The notes: generated by a model from the letters alone, not told the origin. A DNA stretch of 64,000 nt from an uncultured Lachnospiraceae bacterium (GCA_910586255.1 CAJUHR010000025.1:1-64000), one strand, 5' to 3'; numbered from the stretch's first letter, positions 8,034 through 17,244 are shown. Numbers and translations are program-made.

Positions 8034-8164
8034 GTATTAGAGATGGTTTGCGTTATGAAAGCATATATTATAACTTTGTATAATTGCTGCTACCGTACTA
8101 CTTAAGAAGACAGATTATTGACGATTATAAAAGGTTCTTGGAAATAACTTTCAGGAACTTTTTT
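8034..8164 (+). ncRNA. Candidate small RNA or leader transcript
   Basis: A promoter upstream and a terminator-like hairpin downstream frame about 130 bases. The hairpin has GTTCTTGGAA (8134-8143) pairing with TTTCAGGAAC through G:T pairs, then a run of six T (8159-8164). Inside is a 16-codon reading frame at 8055-8105 (MKAYIITLYNCCYRTT) with only a weak ribosome site. It may be a regulatory RNA, an attenuated leader or chance. Confidence 0.35.
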
Positions 8165-8244
8165 AATGCTGTTTTTATGTATCGAATTGTTTTGTGTGGT
8201 ATTATGGTTTGCCGGATTATCTATATGCGGGAGGTTGCGCCGTA

Positions 8245-8276
8245 GTTACTGTTTACAAATACCTGTGAACAGTAAC
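8245..8276. repeat. Dispersed palindromic repeat, copy 2
   Basis: Left arm GTTACTGTTTACA and right arm TGTGAACAGTAAC flank AATACC. The right half (ACCTGTGAACAGTAAC) is identical to that of the copy at 1672. Confidence 0.8.
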
Positions 8277-8315
8277 ACGCAGTAACTGTGCAGAAATGAA
8301 AAAATGATGAAATCC

Positions 8316-8344
8316 TTGACATGGAAAAAATATTGAGGCATAAT
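8316..8344 (+). promoter_or_regulatory. Sigma-A-type promoter of the early flagellar operon
   Basis: A perfect TTGACA (8316-8321), a 17-base spacer and CATAAT (8339-8344). The start would be near 8351, giving flgB a leader of about 175 bases. No other strong promoter is seen before flgB, so this probably drives the 25-kb operon. Confidence 0.75.
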
Positions 8345-8526
8345 ATACTGTAATTGGGGGGGATTTCCGGTTACTCAAAGATGCCCTCCTCATTTGGCGT
8401 GTTAGCTGTGGCGGAATTTCATTTATCTATTCCTATCCGTGGCTGATCGTCATCCAGGGATTTCCTATTGAAAATTGTATGCCTGTGACGGAAAATAATA
8501 AGAAGATTTAGAAGGAGAACAAAAAC

Positions 8527-8919
8527 ATGGATGGTATGTATGGAAACGGTATTGCACTGTCAGAGAAGGTTTTGGACTATCTGTGGGGCAGACAGACTGT
8601 ATCTCTGAATAATGTGGCAAATGTGGATACTCCGGGATTTAAGTCCCAGTATGTGACATTTGAGGAGGAGATGGCCAAGCGTCTGTCTGAGGCCAGCAGC
8701 CAGAAGAAGGGGACAAAGAAGGCAGTGACCGATGCCATTGATGCATCCCGGTCCCAGCTACATACCACATGGATTGAGTCCAGCCGTTTGGACGGCAATA
8801 ATGTAGATATGGATCAGGAACAGGTGGAGATTGTGCGGACAGCATATCAGTACCAGTATGTTCTCAATTCAATCACCAATGATATTAACCGCTTGAGAAG
8901 CGCGGCAAAGAGCTTTTAA
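8527..8919 (+). CDS. flgB: Flagellar rod protein FlgB
   Basis: FlgB forms the proximal rod, exported through the flagellar type III gate and joined to the MS ring by FliE. The 130-residue length is normal. The N-terminal rod motif SLNNVANVDTPGFKSQYV and the C-terminal helix MDQEQVEIVRTAYQYQY are typical. AGAAGGAGA precedes the ATG. It opens the operon, but its usual partner flgC is not next. flgC lies 13 kb downstream, between cheY and fliY. Confidence 0.97.
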   Translation: MDGMYGNGIALSEKVLDYLWGRQTVSLNNVANVDTPGFKSQYVTFEEEMAKRLSEASSQKKGTKKAVTDAIDASRSQLHTTWIESSRLDGNNVDMDQEQVEIVRTAYQYQYVLNSITNDINRLRSAAKSF

Positions 8920-8975
8920 TTCTAATTTGATTTAAACTTTAAGTTTATTTGGGAGTGAAAGAGAGGAATGGAATG

Positions 8976-9299
8976 ATGGAAGGAGCCGCTTTTATAACAC
9001 CAATGACCCCATGGGCCAATATTGGGACAGCTACGGATTTAAACCAGGTTCAGAACGCGCCTACAGCCAATGCGGAGGCATCCTTATTTAAAGATATTTT
9101 TAAGAATACGGTAGGTCAGGTCAAGGCGACCCAGGCAGATGTGGAGCATAAGCAGTATCTTTTGTCCACGGGACAGTTAGATGATGCTCATACGCTTCCC
9201 ATTGCGGAGGCCAAGGCAGGGCTTGCCGTTGACGTTTTGATTTCCCTGCGCAATAAGACCATAGAATCCTACAATGAGCTGATAAAGATCAATGTATGA
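8976..9299 (+). CDS. fliE: Flagellar MS ring-rod adaptor FliE
   Basis: FliE links the MS ring to the FlgB rod. The C-terminal two thirds match the family: ASLFKDIFKNTVGQVKATQ, then LPIAEAKAGLAVDVLISLRN and a terminal YNELIKI. Two adjacent ATG codons (8973 and 8976) follow GAGAGG at 8961-8966, and 8976 has the better spacing. A TTG at 8949 would add nine atypical residues. The size of about 107 residues is normal. Confidence 0.93.
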   Translation: MEGAAFITPMTPWANIGTATDLNQVQNAPTANAEASLFKDIFKNTVGQVKATQADVEHKQYLLSTGQLDDAHTLPIAEAKAGLAVDVLISLRNKTIESYNELIKINV

Positions 9300-9364
9300 T
9301 GATTAGCAGGATAAAGATGAGAAATTCGGTTGGATATTAATTATGATAAAGGTTGGATAAGAAC

Positions 9365-11107
9365 GTGCAGAATTTGAAAGAAAGCTGGCAGAATGTGCCT
9401 GAGAAAACCCGGACTCTCATTAAGATCATTGCAGGAGGCACTGTGGTCCTGGCTTTGATTGCTATTTTGGCGCTGAATCTGGGAAAAAATAAGGATTACA
9501 GCACCCTGTTTACAGGGTTGAACCAGGAGGAAGCCCAGCAGGTGGTGAATCTTCTTCAGGATGAGGGGATTGATTACCGCTACAACACCAATGATGGAGC
9601 CATACGGGTTCCGGCTGCCACGGTGGATCAGACGAGGGCAAATCTTCTTAGCAAGGGATATCCCAAAAGCGGTTTTACATACGATATGTATCTTAATAAT
9701 ACCGGCCTGATGACCACGGAGTCGGATAAGGAACAGATCACCCTCTACGATCTGCAGGATCGCCTGGGTGCTCAGATCCGGCTTTTTGAGGGAGTCCAGG
9801 ATGCGAAGGTGACTATTTCCCCTGCAGGGGAGCGGCGCTTTGTGGTGGAGGATCAGGCAGAGATGGATGCTTCCGCTTCCGTGGTGGTGACGATGCGAAG
9901 CGGAAGCAGCCTGACGCCGGAGAAGGCGCAGGCAGTGCGGGGGCTTATTTCCCATGCGGTCCGCGGCCTGAATATGACCAATGTGGCGGTATATGATGCG
10001 GACACTATGATCGAGGTGGGGGGAGACACGGAGACTTCTGCCGGCGGAGCAACGGACATAGCTAGTCTTACCACCATGGTGGAGGCCAATATCGCGGCCA
10101 ACGTGAGACGGGTTCTGGAGCAGCTTTACGGCTCCGGCAATGTGGCTGTTTCCGTAAAAGGGCGGCTCAACATGGAGAAGCTGATTCAGGAGAGCACCCA
10201 GTACACCACCCCCGACAAGATTGACGAGGAGGATAAAACCGGACTTCTCCAGACCGAGGAGGTGCGGGATGAGAGCACCAATTCGGCCACCCAGGCAGCC
10301 GGCGGACTGGTAGGCGCCGATGCCAATGCAGACACCCCCCGTTACACCAATAACGATGGCACAGGACAGACCAATGACAGCTATGCCAACAGCAGTGCGT
10401 CCAGGGTATGGCTTTACAATATGTTAAAGGAACAAAGGCAGATCGAGCCGGGAGTGCTGGAGGACGTTTCCATTGGTGTTATGATTACCACGGAGGACAT
10501 GGAGTCGGTGACCCAGGAGAGCCTGCTTCGGCTGGTAGCCAACTCGGCCGGTATTCCGGTGGATACGGTTGATCAGAAGGTGACCGTGATCCGGGCGCCG
10601 GGAGCCAAGGTGGAGGTGCCTGTCCAGAAGCCCGATGTTCCCACAGGCGTGGTAGGTCAGCTTGTTTCGGCTGTTCCGCTCCCGATTTTGATTGCCATAG
10701 TGGCCGGTATTGCTCTTTTGCTTCTTCTGCTTCTCTTGCTTTTGCTTCGCTCAAGACGCAAGAAGCAGGAAGTGGTCATGGAGGGCGATGAGTTTATCGA
10801 AGGAGATCAGGTTCTTGAAGGCGGAATGATGGCAGGCGGAGAAGAAGGCCTGGTGGCAGGCGAGGACGGCATAGATATGCCCGGTATGCCCGGCATGCCG
10901 GAGGATGAGGAAGACGAGTTTGCCAAGAATGAGGAGATTCTCAATCTGCGCATGCAGAGAAGCCTGCGCTTAAAGCAGAATATATCCGAGTTTGTTGATC
11001 AAAACCCGCAGATTGCGGCGAAGCTGGTACAGAGCTGGCTGAGAGGGGAGGAAAGCGATGGCAACGATAGAAGAAAATCTTCTGGGTCTCGAAAACAGTC
11101 CAGATAA
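9365..11107 (+). CDS. fliF: Flagellar MS ring protein FliF
   Basis: FliF forms the membrane MS ring, the base on which rod, export gate and C ring assemble. One membrane helix lies near residues 20-42 (IIAGGTVVLALIAILAL), a large periplasm-facing region with the YscJ/FliF domain follows (LFEGVQDAKVTISP), and a second helix at about 440-465 has a run of leucines. The cytoplasmic tail carries the FliG-binding segment (PQIAAKLVQSWL). GTG at 9365 fits the AAAGGTTGG upstream better than TTG at 9353, which would begin directly after it. The 3' end overlaps fliG by 50 bases, an unusually long overlap that probably couples their translation. Confidence 0.94.
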   Translation: MQNLKESWQNVPEKTRTLIKIIAGGTVVLALIAILALNLGKNKDYSTLFTGLNQEEAQQVVNLLQDEGIDYRYNTNDGAIRVPAATVDQTRANLLSKGYPKSGFTYDMYLNNTGLMTTESDKEQITLYDLQDRLGAQIRLFEGVQDAKVTISPAGERRFVVEDQAEMDASASVVVTMRSGSSLTPEKAQAVRGLISHAVRGLNMTNVAVYDADTMIEVGGDTETSAGGATDIASLTTMVEANIAANVRRVLEQLYGSGNVAVSVKGRLNMEKLIQESTQYTTPDKIDEEDKTGLLQTEEVRDESTNSATQAAGGLVGADANADTPRYTNNDGTGQTNDSYANSSASRVWLYNMLKEQRQIEPGVLEDVSIGVMITTEDMESVTQESLLRLVANSAGIPVDTVDQKVTVIRAPGAKVEVPVQKPDVPTGVVGQLVSAVPLPILIAIVAGIALLLLLLLLLLLRSRRKKQEVVMEGDEFIEGDQVLEGGMMAGGEEGLVAGEDGIDMPGMPGMPEDEEDEFAKNEEILNLRMQRSLRLKQNISEFVDQNPQIAAKLVQSWLRGEESDGNDRRKSSGSRKQSR

Positions 11108-12125
11108 AGGAGAAGGGGAGAGCATAACCGATCCCAAAAGCAAGGCCGCCCTGGTGGTGGTATCCTTAGGGGCAGACAGAGCCTCTCAGATTTATAAATA
11201 TTTAAATGAGCAGGATATTGAGGATCTTACATATGAGGTGGCAAAGCTGGGAAAGACCGGCAATGCCCAGGTGGAGTCCGTGCTTGATGAATTTTATAAG
11301 CTCTGCCTGACCCACAAGATGATGACGGACGGCGGTCTGGATTACGCCCGCAACGTTTTGGAGAAGGCTTTCGGCGAATCCACGGCAAGGAATCTTCTGG
11401 AAAAGGTCTCCAAGACCCTCCAGTCCAAGCCCTTCAACTTCTTTACCAAAGGAGATCCCAAGGCGCTTTTCTCCTTGCTGCAGAATGAGCGTCCTCAGGT
11501 GATAGCCCTGATTCTTGCCTATATGGATTCCATGCAGGCGGCTCAGGTATTGGAGGAGCTTCCCGATGAGAAGCGTATACAGACGGTGGAGAGCATGGCC
11601 CGGATGGATAGGGTATCCCCGGAGGCCATTGCCATCGTGGAGGAGGAGATGAAGCGGAAGTTTGCCACCATCATCACCAGCGAGGACAATATGAGCCTGG
11701 GCGGTATCGACTATGTGGCAGACATGATGAATCATGTGGACCGCAGCAGCGAGCGAAAGATCTTCGAGGAGTTGGGCAAACGCAATCCGGAGCTGGCCCA
11801 GAGCATTCGGGACAAAATGTTCGTGTTCGAGAATATACTGGATATGGACGACCGTTCCGTGCAGCGGTTTGTCCGGGACTGCGATGCCAAGGATATTGTA
11901 TTTGCCTTAAAGAATGCATCGGAGGATATGAAGAACGTGTTCTTCAGCAATATGTCCAAACGTATGGTGGAGACGGTCAAGGGCGACCTGGAAATCACTA
12001 CCAACGTAAGACTGAAGGATGTGGAAGAGGCTCAGCAGAGAATCGTCAATATTATCCGCAATCTGGAGGAGCAGGGTGAAGTGATCATAAAGAAGGGAGG
12101 CGACAATGACGACATTATCGCCTAA
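11058..12125 (+). CDS. fliG: Flagellar motor switch protein FliG
   Basis: FliG sits between FliF and FliM and turns MotA movement into torque. The 355 residues comprise an N-terminal FliF-binding domain (KAALVVVSLGADRASQIYKY), a middle domain with QNERPQVIALIL (the EHPQ-type FliM-binding region) and a C-terminal torque helix near MFVFENILDMDDRSVQRFVR, with charged residues facing MotA. The ATG lies inside fliF, with GAGAGGGGAGG at 11040-11050. The 3' end overlaps fliH by 20 bases. Confidence 0.97.
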   Translation: MATIEENLLGLENSPDKGEGESITDPKSKAALVVVSLGADRASQIYKYLNEQDIEDLTYEVAKLGKTGNAQVESVLDEFYKLCLTHKMMTDGGLDYARNVLEKAFGESTARNLLEKVSKTLQSKPFNFFTKGDPKALFSLLQNERPQVIALILAYMDSMQAAQVLEELPDEKRIQTVESMARMDRVSPEAIAIVEEEMKRKFATIITSEDNMSLGGIDYVADMMNHVDRSSERKIFEELGKRNPELAQSIRDKMFVFENILDMDDRSVQRFVRDCDAKDIVFALKNASEDMKNVFFSNMSKRMVETVKGDLEITTNVRLKDVEEAQQRIVNIIRNLEEQGEVIIKKGGDNDDIIA

Positions 12126-13041
12126 CCGAAGGGTCATCAAGCGCCCGGATACAGTGGAAAACACAGCAATCGAACAATATGTCCCTCCCCGGGAGTATTT
12201 GGTAAAGGGGGAAGCGGCTATTCCCCACAAGCTGTCCTTTCCCCGGTACGGCAGGGACGGCAAGGAGGCGGGAGAGTATCACATGGCCTACGGTCTGACG
12301 CCTCTGGATGTGGAGGAAAAGCCGAAAAAGCCTCAGCCCCGTGTGGAAGCTCCCCAGGAGGTGAGGGAGATTTCCGAAGAGGAGCAGCCCGGTCCGGACA
12401 CAGAGCTTTTTGAGAAGTGGAAGGAAGAGGCGGCCAAGACCTTAGAGGATGCCAAAAAGGAGGCGGCCCGGATCTTGGAGGAGGCGGCCGACAAGGCCAG
12501 ACAGGAGCAGGCTTTAGCCCGGGAGACCGGTATGCGGGAGGGCTATGAGACTGGGTACCGGGAGGGCCGGGAGAAGGCGGAGAGTGAGTGCAGGCAGGAG
12601 CTTGACAACACGCTCGCTGATTTCCGGGAGGATATGACCCGGGCCTTAAGATCTGTGGAGCGGGCCAAGGAGAACTGTCTGCGGACCTATCTGGATGAGC
12701 TTAAGGATTGCGCGGTGGCCGTGGGAGAGAAGGTGATTCACATCAGCCTTCGTTCCAGCGGAGAGGTGATCAAGCAGATGATCATTGCCGCCACCGAGAA
12801 GCTTAAAAAAACTGCCTGGGTCAAGATTTATATTGACAAATGTGATTATGACATGATGATACAGGCGGATGCCGATATATTGGATGAGCTGTCCCATCTG
12901 TCTGACAATATTAAATTTATTGTCATGGATAAAGAGGACAGGGGCAATTGTATCATAGAGATGCCGGAAGAGATTATTGATGTGAGCGTCAATACACAGA
13001 TGGAGAATATCAAGGATATTCTGGAGAATGTGAGGGTTTAG
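12106..13041 (+). CDS. fliH: Flagellar export ATPase regulator FliH
   Basis: FliH binds the ATPase FliI and docks it to the C ring and export gate. The 311-residue protein has a Pro/Glu-rich N terminus and a long helical central part (about 95-180), with GMREGYETGYREGREK matching the GxxxG-type stretch of the family. The C-terminal domain resembles the V-type ATPase E subunit (ADADILDELSHLSDNIKFI). It starts within the fliG tail behind AAGGGAGG. The order fliG-fliH-fliI-fliJ is classical. Confidence 0.94.
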   Translation: MTTLSPNRRVIKRPDTVENTAIEQYVPPREYLVKGEAAIPHKLSFPRYGRDGKEAGEYHMAYGLTPLDVEEKPKKPQPRVEAPQEVREISEEEQPGPDTELFEKWKEEAAKTLEDAKKEAARILEEAADKARQEQALARETGMREGYETGYREGREKAESECRQELDNTLADFREDMTRALRSVERAKENCLRTYLDELKDCAVAVGEKVIHISLRSSGEVIKQMIIAATEKLKKTAWVKIYIDKCDYDMMIQADADILDELSHLSDNIKFIVMDKEDRGNCIIEMPEEIIDVSVNTQMENIKDILENVRV

Positions 13042-13047
13042 GAAGGT

Positions 13048-14349
13048 ATGTATGAGAAGATTCCGTCCCTGATCAGCAAGTCGGAGACGGTCAGCCATAT
13101 CGGAAAAATTGAAAATGTGGTGGGAATGTCCATGGAAGCCTCCGGCGGCCGGTCCAGTATTGGAGATATTGTCATGATCTACAATGAGGAACAGAATCGT
13201 CAGATGCCGGCAGAGGTGGTAGGCTTTAAGGACGGGAAGATCCAGCTGATGACCTATGAGGCTACCAGCGGCATTGCCTCCGGAAGCTTTGTCCGCAATA
13301 CCAGGCGAAGGCTGAAGGTGCCGGTAGGAGATTTCTTAAGGGGAAGGATCATCAATGCTTTGGGAGAGCCTATTGACGGCGGGGAGAGTTTTCCCGCCAG
13401 CCGCCATTATACGGTCAGCAGCCCTTACATCAATCCTCTCAACCGTCCGCCTATTCGTGAACGGCTGGAATTTGGGGTAAAGGCCATTGACGGTCTTAAT
13501 ACAATCGGCAAGGGACAGAGAATCGGTATTTTTGCCGGATCTGGTGTGGGAAAGAGTACACTGATGGGCATGATCGCCAAGAATGTCAAGACAGATATTA
13601 ATGTGATTGCCCTGGTGGGAGAGCGTGGGCGTGAGGTACTTGAGTTTGTCCAGAAGGACCTGGGAGAGGAAGGCATGCGGCGTTCTGTTTTGGTTGTGGC
13701 CACATCGGATCAACCGGCCATGCTCCGCATGAAATGTCCTTTGGTGGCCACCACAATCGCAGAATATTTCAAGGATCAGGGTTATGATGTGCTCCTGATG
13801 ATGGATTCGCTTACCCGATATGCAATGGCCCAGAGAGAGATCGGCCTTGCTATTGGGGAACCTCCCATTGCCAGGGGCTATACGCCGTCTATCTATGCAG
13901 AGTTTCCTAAGCTTTTGGAGCGAAGCGGCAATTTCGGAAAGGGATCCATCACCGGGGTTTATACGGTGCTGGTGGAAGGCGATGACACCAACGAGCCAAT
14001 CTCCGATACGGTCCGCGGTATTCTGGACGGCCACATTGTGCTCAGCAGACAGCTGGCCAACGAGAACCATTTTCCGGCCATTGACATTGGCGCAAGCATC
14101 TCCCGCCTGATGGTGGAGATCGTATCAAAGGATCATCAGAGAGACGCGTCCCGGCTGCGGAACCTTCTGGGCCTTTATCAGAAGAACGCGGATCTGATTT
14201 CCATCGGCGCTTATAAGAGAGGAAGCAATGCGGCTCTGGATGAAGCTGTTTCAAAGATAAATGAGATCAACCGATTTTTGCAGCAGGAGATTGACGAGAG
14301 CTTCAGCTATGAGGAAACCCTGCAGCTTATAGAGAAGATCGTCAGTTGA
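13048..14349 (+). CDS. fliI: Flagellar export ATPase FliI
   Basis: FliI is the hexameric ATPase that helps unfold and deliver export substrates. The 433 residues show Walker A GIFAGSGVGKST near 166-177, the GERGREVLEF loop, Walker B VLLMMDSLTRYAMAQRE and the family stretch RGYTPSIYAEFPKLLERSG. Length and order are those of flagellar rather than F1 ATPases. The ATG follows AGGAAGGT only 6 bases after fliH. Confidence 0.97.
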   Translation: MYEKIPSLISKSETVSHIGKIENVVGMSMEASGGRSSIGDIVMIYNEEQNRQMPAEVVGFKDGKIQLMTYEATSGIASGSFVRNTRRRLKVPVGDFLRGRIINALGEPIDGGESFPASRHYTVSSPYINPLNRPPIRERLEFGVKAIDGLNTIGKGQRIGIFAGSGVGKSTLMGMIAKNVKTDINVIALVGERGREVLEFVQKDLGEEGMRRSVLVVATSDQPAMLRMKCPLVATTIAEYFKDQGYDVLLMMDSLTRYAMAQREIGLAIGEPPIARGYTPSIYAEFPKLLERSGNFGKGSITGVYTVLVEGDDTNEPISDTVRGILDGHIVLSRQLANENHFPAIDIGASISRLMVEIVSKDHQRDASRLRNLLGLYQKNADLISIGAYKRGSNAALDEAVSKINEINRFLQQEIDESFSYEETLQLIEKIVS

Positions 14350-14366
14350 TTTCGGAGGAGCAAACG

Positions 14367-14831
14367 GTGAAAAAATTTCAATACAGACTGGAGACGGTCC
14401 TGGCCTACAAGACGCAGGTGCTGGACAATTTGAAAACCGAACATGCAGCCATTATGCAGAATGTGAACCGGAAGCAGGAGGAGATCCGGGGGCTCAATCA
14501 GGAGCTGGCAGGCTATGAGAGTCAGTTTGATCAGGCCAAGGAGGATGGAATCTCCATTGAGAGTTATCGGTTGTTTGATATGTGCATCGGGCGTATGGAA
14601 GAGATCATTGATGTGGAGAAGACCCGGCTCAAGGCCCTGCGGAAACAGGAAAACGCCAAAAAGCAGGAGGTCATAGACGCCAAGGTGGACACGTCCAAAT
14701 TTGAGAAGCTGAAGGAAAAGAAAATCGGAGAATATCAAAGGGCTGTAATGAAAGCTGATGAGATGTTTGTGGAAGAATTTGTTTCCGGGGTAGCCCTGAG
14801 ACAGAGAAACGGCGGCGGTTTGGGGGCCTGA
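14367..14831 (+). CDS. fliJ: Flagellar export chaperone FliJ
   Basis: FliJ is the coiled-coil stalk of the FliI ring and helps open the FlhA gate. The 154-residue protein is almost entirely charged helix and starts MKKFQYRLETVLAYKTQV, the usual FliJ opening. GTG at 14367 is chosen because CGGAGGAG at 14353-14360 lies at ideal distance. The reading frame extends to 14346, overlapping fliI, but without a site. Conservation is low in this family, so position between fliI and fliK adds weight. Confidence 0.92.
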   Translation: MKKFQYRLETVLAYKTQVLDNLKTEHAAIMQNVNRKQEEIRGLNQELAGYESQFDQAKEDGISIESYRLFDMCIGRMEEIIDVEKTRLKALRKQENAKKQEVIDAKVDTSKFEKLKEKKIGEYQRAVMKADEMFVEEFVSGVALRQRNGGGLGA

Positions 14832-14870
14832 GTTTACTTTGCAAAACTTGTAGTATTTTCTGCTTTTTTA

Positions 14871-14879
14871 TGTTATAGT
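14871..14879 (+). promoter_or_regulatory. Extended -10 promoter before fliK
   Basis: TG-T-TATAGT forms an extended -10 element. A TTGTAG 20 bases upstream is a poor -35. It lies in the only sizeable gap (147 bases) between fliJ and fliK and could boost the distal part of the operon. Confidence 0.5.
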
Positions 14880-14996
14880 ATAGAAGTATGACGATTTTTG
14901 TCGCTGGGCGGGTCATTTTTGATGGCATTTTGAATGGGATAATCACGGTCATGCGCCGTTGATTATAGATATAATAATATGGAAAGGAGGGATTTG

Positions 14997-16151
14997 GTGG
15001 AGACAGCAGTGAAATTGCAGACCATGGCATCGGCAAAAACCCAGATAACCGGGCGGCAGGTATCCCAGAAGGCCTCTGTGGAGAACGGCGATTTTACCAA
15101 GCTTTTGCAGGCCAAGAAGGATTTGGCAGACAGTGCAGAGCAGGCCGGCCAGACACAGGCAAAGAAGCCGGATAAGAATGATAAGGATACCGTGAAAGAG
15201 CCTTCCAAAGAGAATCCTGAGGACTCTAAGGCTCCTGTGAAGGAGGAAGAGAATTTAGGACAGCAGGAAGCATTGCAGCAGGCAGTTCTCATGCAGGCAG
15301 CGGTCCAGGTGGTAGAGGTTTTAAAGGAAGAGCCGGAGACTGTGGAAGGGACGATGACAGAGACGGTGGATTTTGCAAAACCAGTGGATGGCCTGGCGGA
15401 GGCAGGCGAGAATATGCCAGTGCCTCAGGATGAAGTAAAAGGAGAGTCTGTTCTTCAGGAGATGACGCCAGTGGCAGTGGAGAAACCGCCAGAGGAGAGT
15501 CAGCCTAAGCCTGTTGCCAATCAGCCTCAGGAGTCTGTGGCGGGCGAGATGAGGATTTCAGACAGGACAGATGCCAAAGGCCAGGAGAGAGAGAAGGATC
15601 TGACTGGTTCCAAAGAGGGACAGACCCGGGAAGAGCCGAAGGTACAAAATAGCCAGGAGCTATATAGCGGAGCATCCTTCAGAGCAAGCCAGACAGAACA
15701 TATATTCCGCGATTCTGGACGGGCAGGGGAGATCCCCTTAAGGACTACTCCTCAGACATTGCCAGAAGATCTGGGAAAGACTCTTGCAGCCAGGTTTCCC
15801 GATACAGGAAAGACTCTGACCGTGGAGTTAGAACCGGCATCTCTTGGAAAGCTTACTATTCACATGACCTATGAGGCCGGGAGAGCGGCAGTGTCTATTA
15901 TGGCCACAAATCCAAAAACCTTGGAGCTTCTCAGTGAAAAGGTATCGGAGATTGCAGCGATCTTAGAGGAAAAGACAGGACAGAATACAGTGGTTCTCAC
16001 CCAGCAGCCTCAGGAGCAGGAGCAGTATCAGGAGAACAAGGATGGTACAGCTAATCAGGGAGAGAGCAGACAACAGGAACAGCATCAAAAAGAAGAAAAG
16101 GGACAGCACAGCGATTCCTTTGCTCAGCAGCTAAGGCTTGGGCTGGTCTAA
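14997..16151 (+). CDS. fliK: Flagellar hook-length control protein FliK
   Basis: FliK measures hook length and then switches FlhB to filament export. The 384 residues have a low-complexity, Glu/Lys/Gln-rich middle that acts as ruler, and a C-terminal Flg_hook domain at about 265-345 (VELEPASLGKLTIHMTYE, then LLSEKVSEIAAILEEKTGQN). The tail is Gln/Glu-rich. GTG at 14997 is placed 6 bases after AAAGGAGG, and an ATG at 14979 lies upstream of that site. A second FliK-like protein occurs at 51101. Confidence 0.93.
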   Translation: METAVKLQTMASAKTQITGRQVSQKASVENGDFTKLLQAKKDLADSAEQAGQTQAKKPDKNDKDTVKEPSKENPEDSKAPVKEEENLGQQEALQQAVLMQAAVQVVEVLKEEPETVEGTMTETVDFAKPVDGLAEAGENMPVPQDEVKGESVLQEMTPVAVEKPPEESQPKPVANQPQESVAGEMRISDRTDAKGQEREKDLTGSKEGQTREEPKVQNSQELYSGASFRASQTEHIFRDSGRAGEIPLRTTPQTLPEDLGKTLAARFPDTGKTLTVELEPASLGKLTIHMTYEAGRAAVSIMATNPKTLELLSEKVSEIAAILEEKTGQNTVVLTQQPQEQEQYQENKDGTANQGESRQQEQHQKEEKGQHSDSFAQQLRLGLV

Positions 16152-16163
16152 AAAGGAGAGATT

Positions 16164-16802
16164 ATGGCAGACAATTTATCAGTCAGCGGAACATCCAATC
16201 CGTATCAGACTCAGTACTATACGGCTCAGTCCAATGACAAGAACACAATCAGCATGACCGGATTCTTTCAGCTTCTGGCTACTCAGCTGCAGAACCAGGA
16301 TATGAGCAATCCCATGGACAACAGCGAGATCATGGCTCAGATGACTCAGATGGCTATGGTGCAGTCCATGACAGCAATGAATGATGCGATGAAGAATTCC
16401 ACGGCAGTGAATACTCAGACCTATGCAGCCGGACTGGTTGGCCAGGAAGTGACCATGGCAGTGACTACAGAAAATGCCTATGGACAAGAGACGCCAATCG
16501 ATGTAAAATATGCAAAGGTGGAGTGGGTTAATTTCACCTCTGGTAATCCTACCATTAAGGTGGAGGGCGATGACAGGGAGTATCAGCTTACCCATTTGGT
16601 TGGTATGGGTCGGGTGCCCAATCCCTTTAAGAACAGCACAGAGGGCGAAGATGTGGATGACAAGGATGATGTAGATAACGAGGGCGATGGAGATGAGGGA
16701 GAAAAGGTCAAAAGCGTCAGAAGACTGGCAGCCCTTAAGGAGGATGACGAACAGGATTTTGATCGTGATCTGGAAAACGATCTTACAGCCGCATTGATCT
16801 AA
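16164..16802 (+). CDS. flgD: Flagellar hook scaffold protein FlgD
   Basis: FlgD caps the growing hook and is discarded later. The 212 residues contain the conserved N-terminal stretch FFQLLATQLQNQDMSNPMD, then MAQMTQMAMVQSM. The C-terminal 55 residues are strongly acidic (EGEDVDDKDDVDNEGDGDEG) in place of the usual fibronectin-like and Tudor-like domains, so this is a short form. AAGGAG precedes the ATG. It lies between fliK and the hook gene, as in Bacillus. Confidence 0.94.
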   Translation: MADNLSVSGTSNPYQTQYYTAQSNDKNTISMTGFFQLLATQLQNQDMSNPMDNSEIMAQMTQMAMVQSMTAMNDAMKNSTAVNTQTYAAGLVGQEVTMAVTTENAYGQETPIDVKYAKVEWVNFTSGNPTIKVEGDDREYQLTHLVGMGRVPNPFKNSTEGEDVDDKDDVDNEGDGDEGEKVKSVRRLAALKEDDEQDFDRDLENDLTAALI

Positions 16803-16834
16803 AACAGTATTGGATTTTGGAAAGAGGAAAGATT

Positions 16835-17215
16835 ATGGATATTCATGGGATGCGTGTTTATGAGAACGGCATGTCCGGTATCCCCCACCAGAATACTACA
16901 ACACCTGGGAACGGGGAGTGTCAGCCGGAGTTTGGCCAGCTTCTCCAGGAAAAGGCGAAGGTGGGCCTGAATTTTTCCAAACATGCTGCAAAAAGACTGG
17001 ATGAACGGGGAATCACCGTTGACAATCAGCTGATGAGCGATCTGGAGCACGCAGTGGAGGGCGCAAGGAAGAAAGGCGCTAAGGATGTGGCAGTGATCGG
17101 CGCTCAGGGTGTTTTTATTGTGAATGTTCCCAACAATATGGTGGTCACGACTATGGGTCAGCAGGATATGAGGGAACGGGTTTTTACGAATATTGACAGC
17201 GCCGTTCTGTTATAA
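16835..17215 (+). CDS. Flagellar operon protein, TIGR02530 family
   Basis: This small protein (126 residues) regularly sits between flgD and flgE in Firmicutes, and its molecular role is not settled. The diagnostic part is FSKHAAKRLDERGITVDNQ followed by AVEGARKKGAKDVAVIGAQ and a terminal TNIDSAVLL. The ATG at 16835 follows AAAGAGGAAAG at proper distance, and a TTG at 16817 lies upstream of that site. No signal peptide or membrane helix is present, so it is cytoplasmic or exported by the flagellar gate. Confidence 0.88.
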   Translation: MDIHGMRVYENGMSGIPHQNTTTPGNGECQPEFGQLLQEKAKVGLNFSKHAAKRLDERGITVDNQLMSDLEHAVEGARKKGAKDVAVIGAQGVFIVNVPNNMVVTTMGQQDMRERVFTNIDSAVLL

Positions 17216-17244
17216 GCAGGACCTCGTATGAGGGTGTTTGTCCC

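Larger units (their letters stand above)
7845..8526. other. Intergenic region upstream of the main flagellar operon
   Basis: This 680-base AT-rich gap holds, in order, a terminator, a candidate small transcript (8034-8164) with its own promoter, a copy of the dispersed palindromic repeat and the sigma-A-type promoter of flgB. The flgB leader of about 175 bases includes a run of seven G residues (8355-8362). I looked for a c-di-GMP-I riboswitch, as found before flgB in Clostridioides difficile, and did not recognise its conserved core. Confidence 0.6.

Noticed and set aside
8351..8526. Possible c-di-GMP riboswitch in the flgB leader
   Set aside because: I looked for the conserved GEMM core, as in the Clostridioides difficile flgB leader, and did not see its characteristic junction or tetraloop-receptor sequences. 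The leader remains unexplained.
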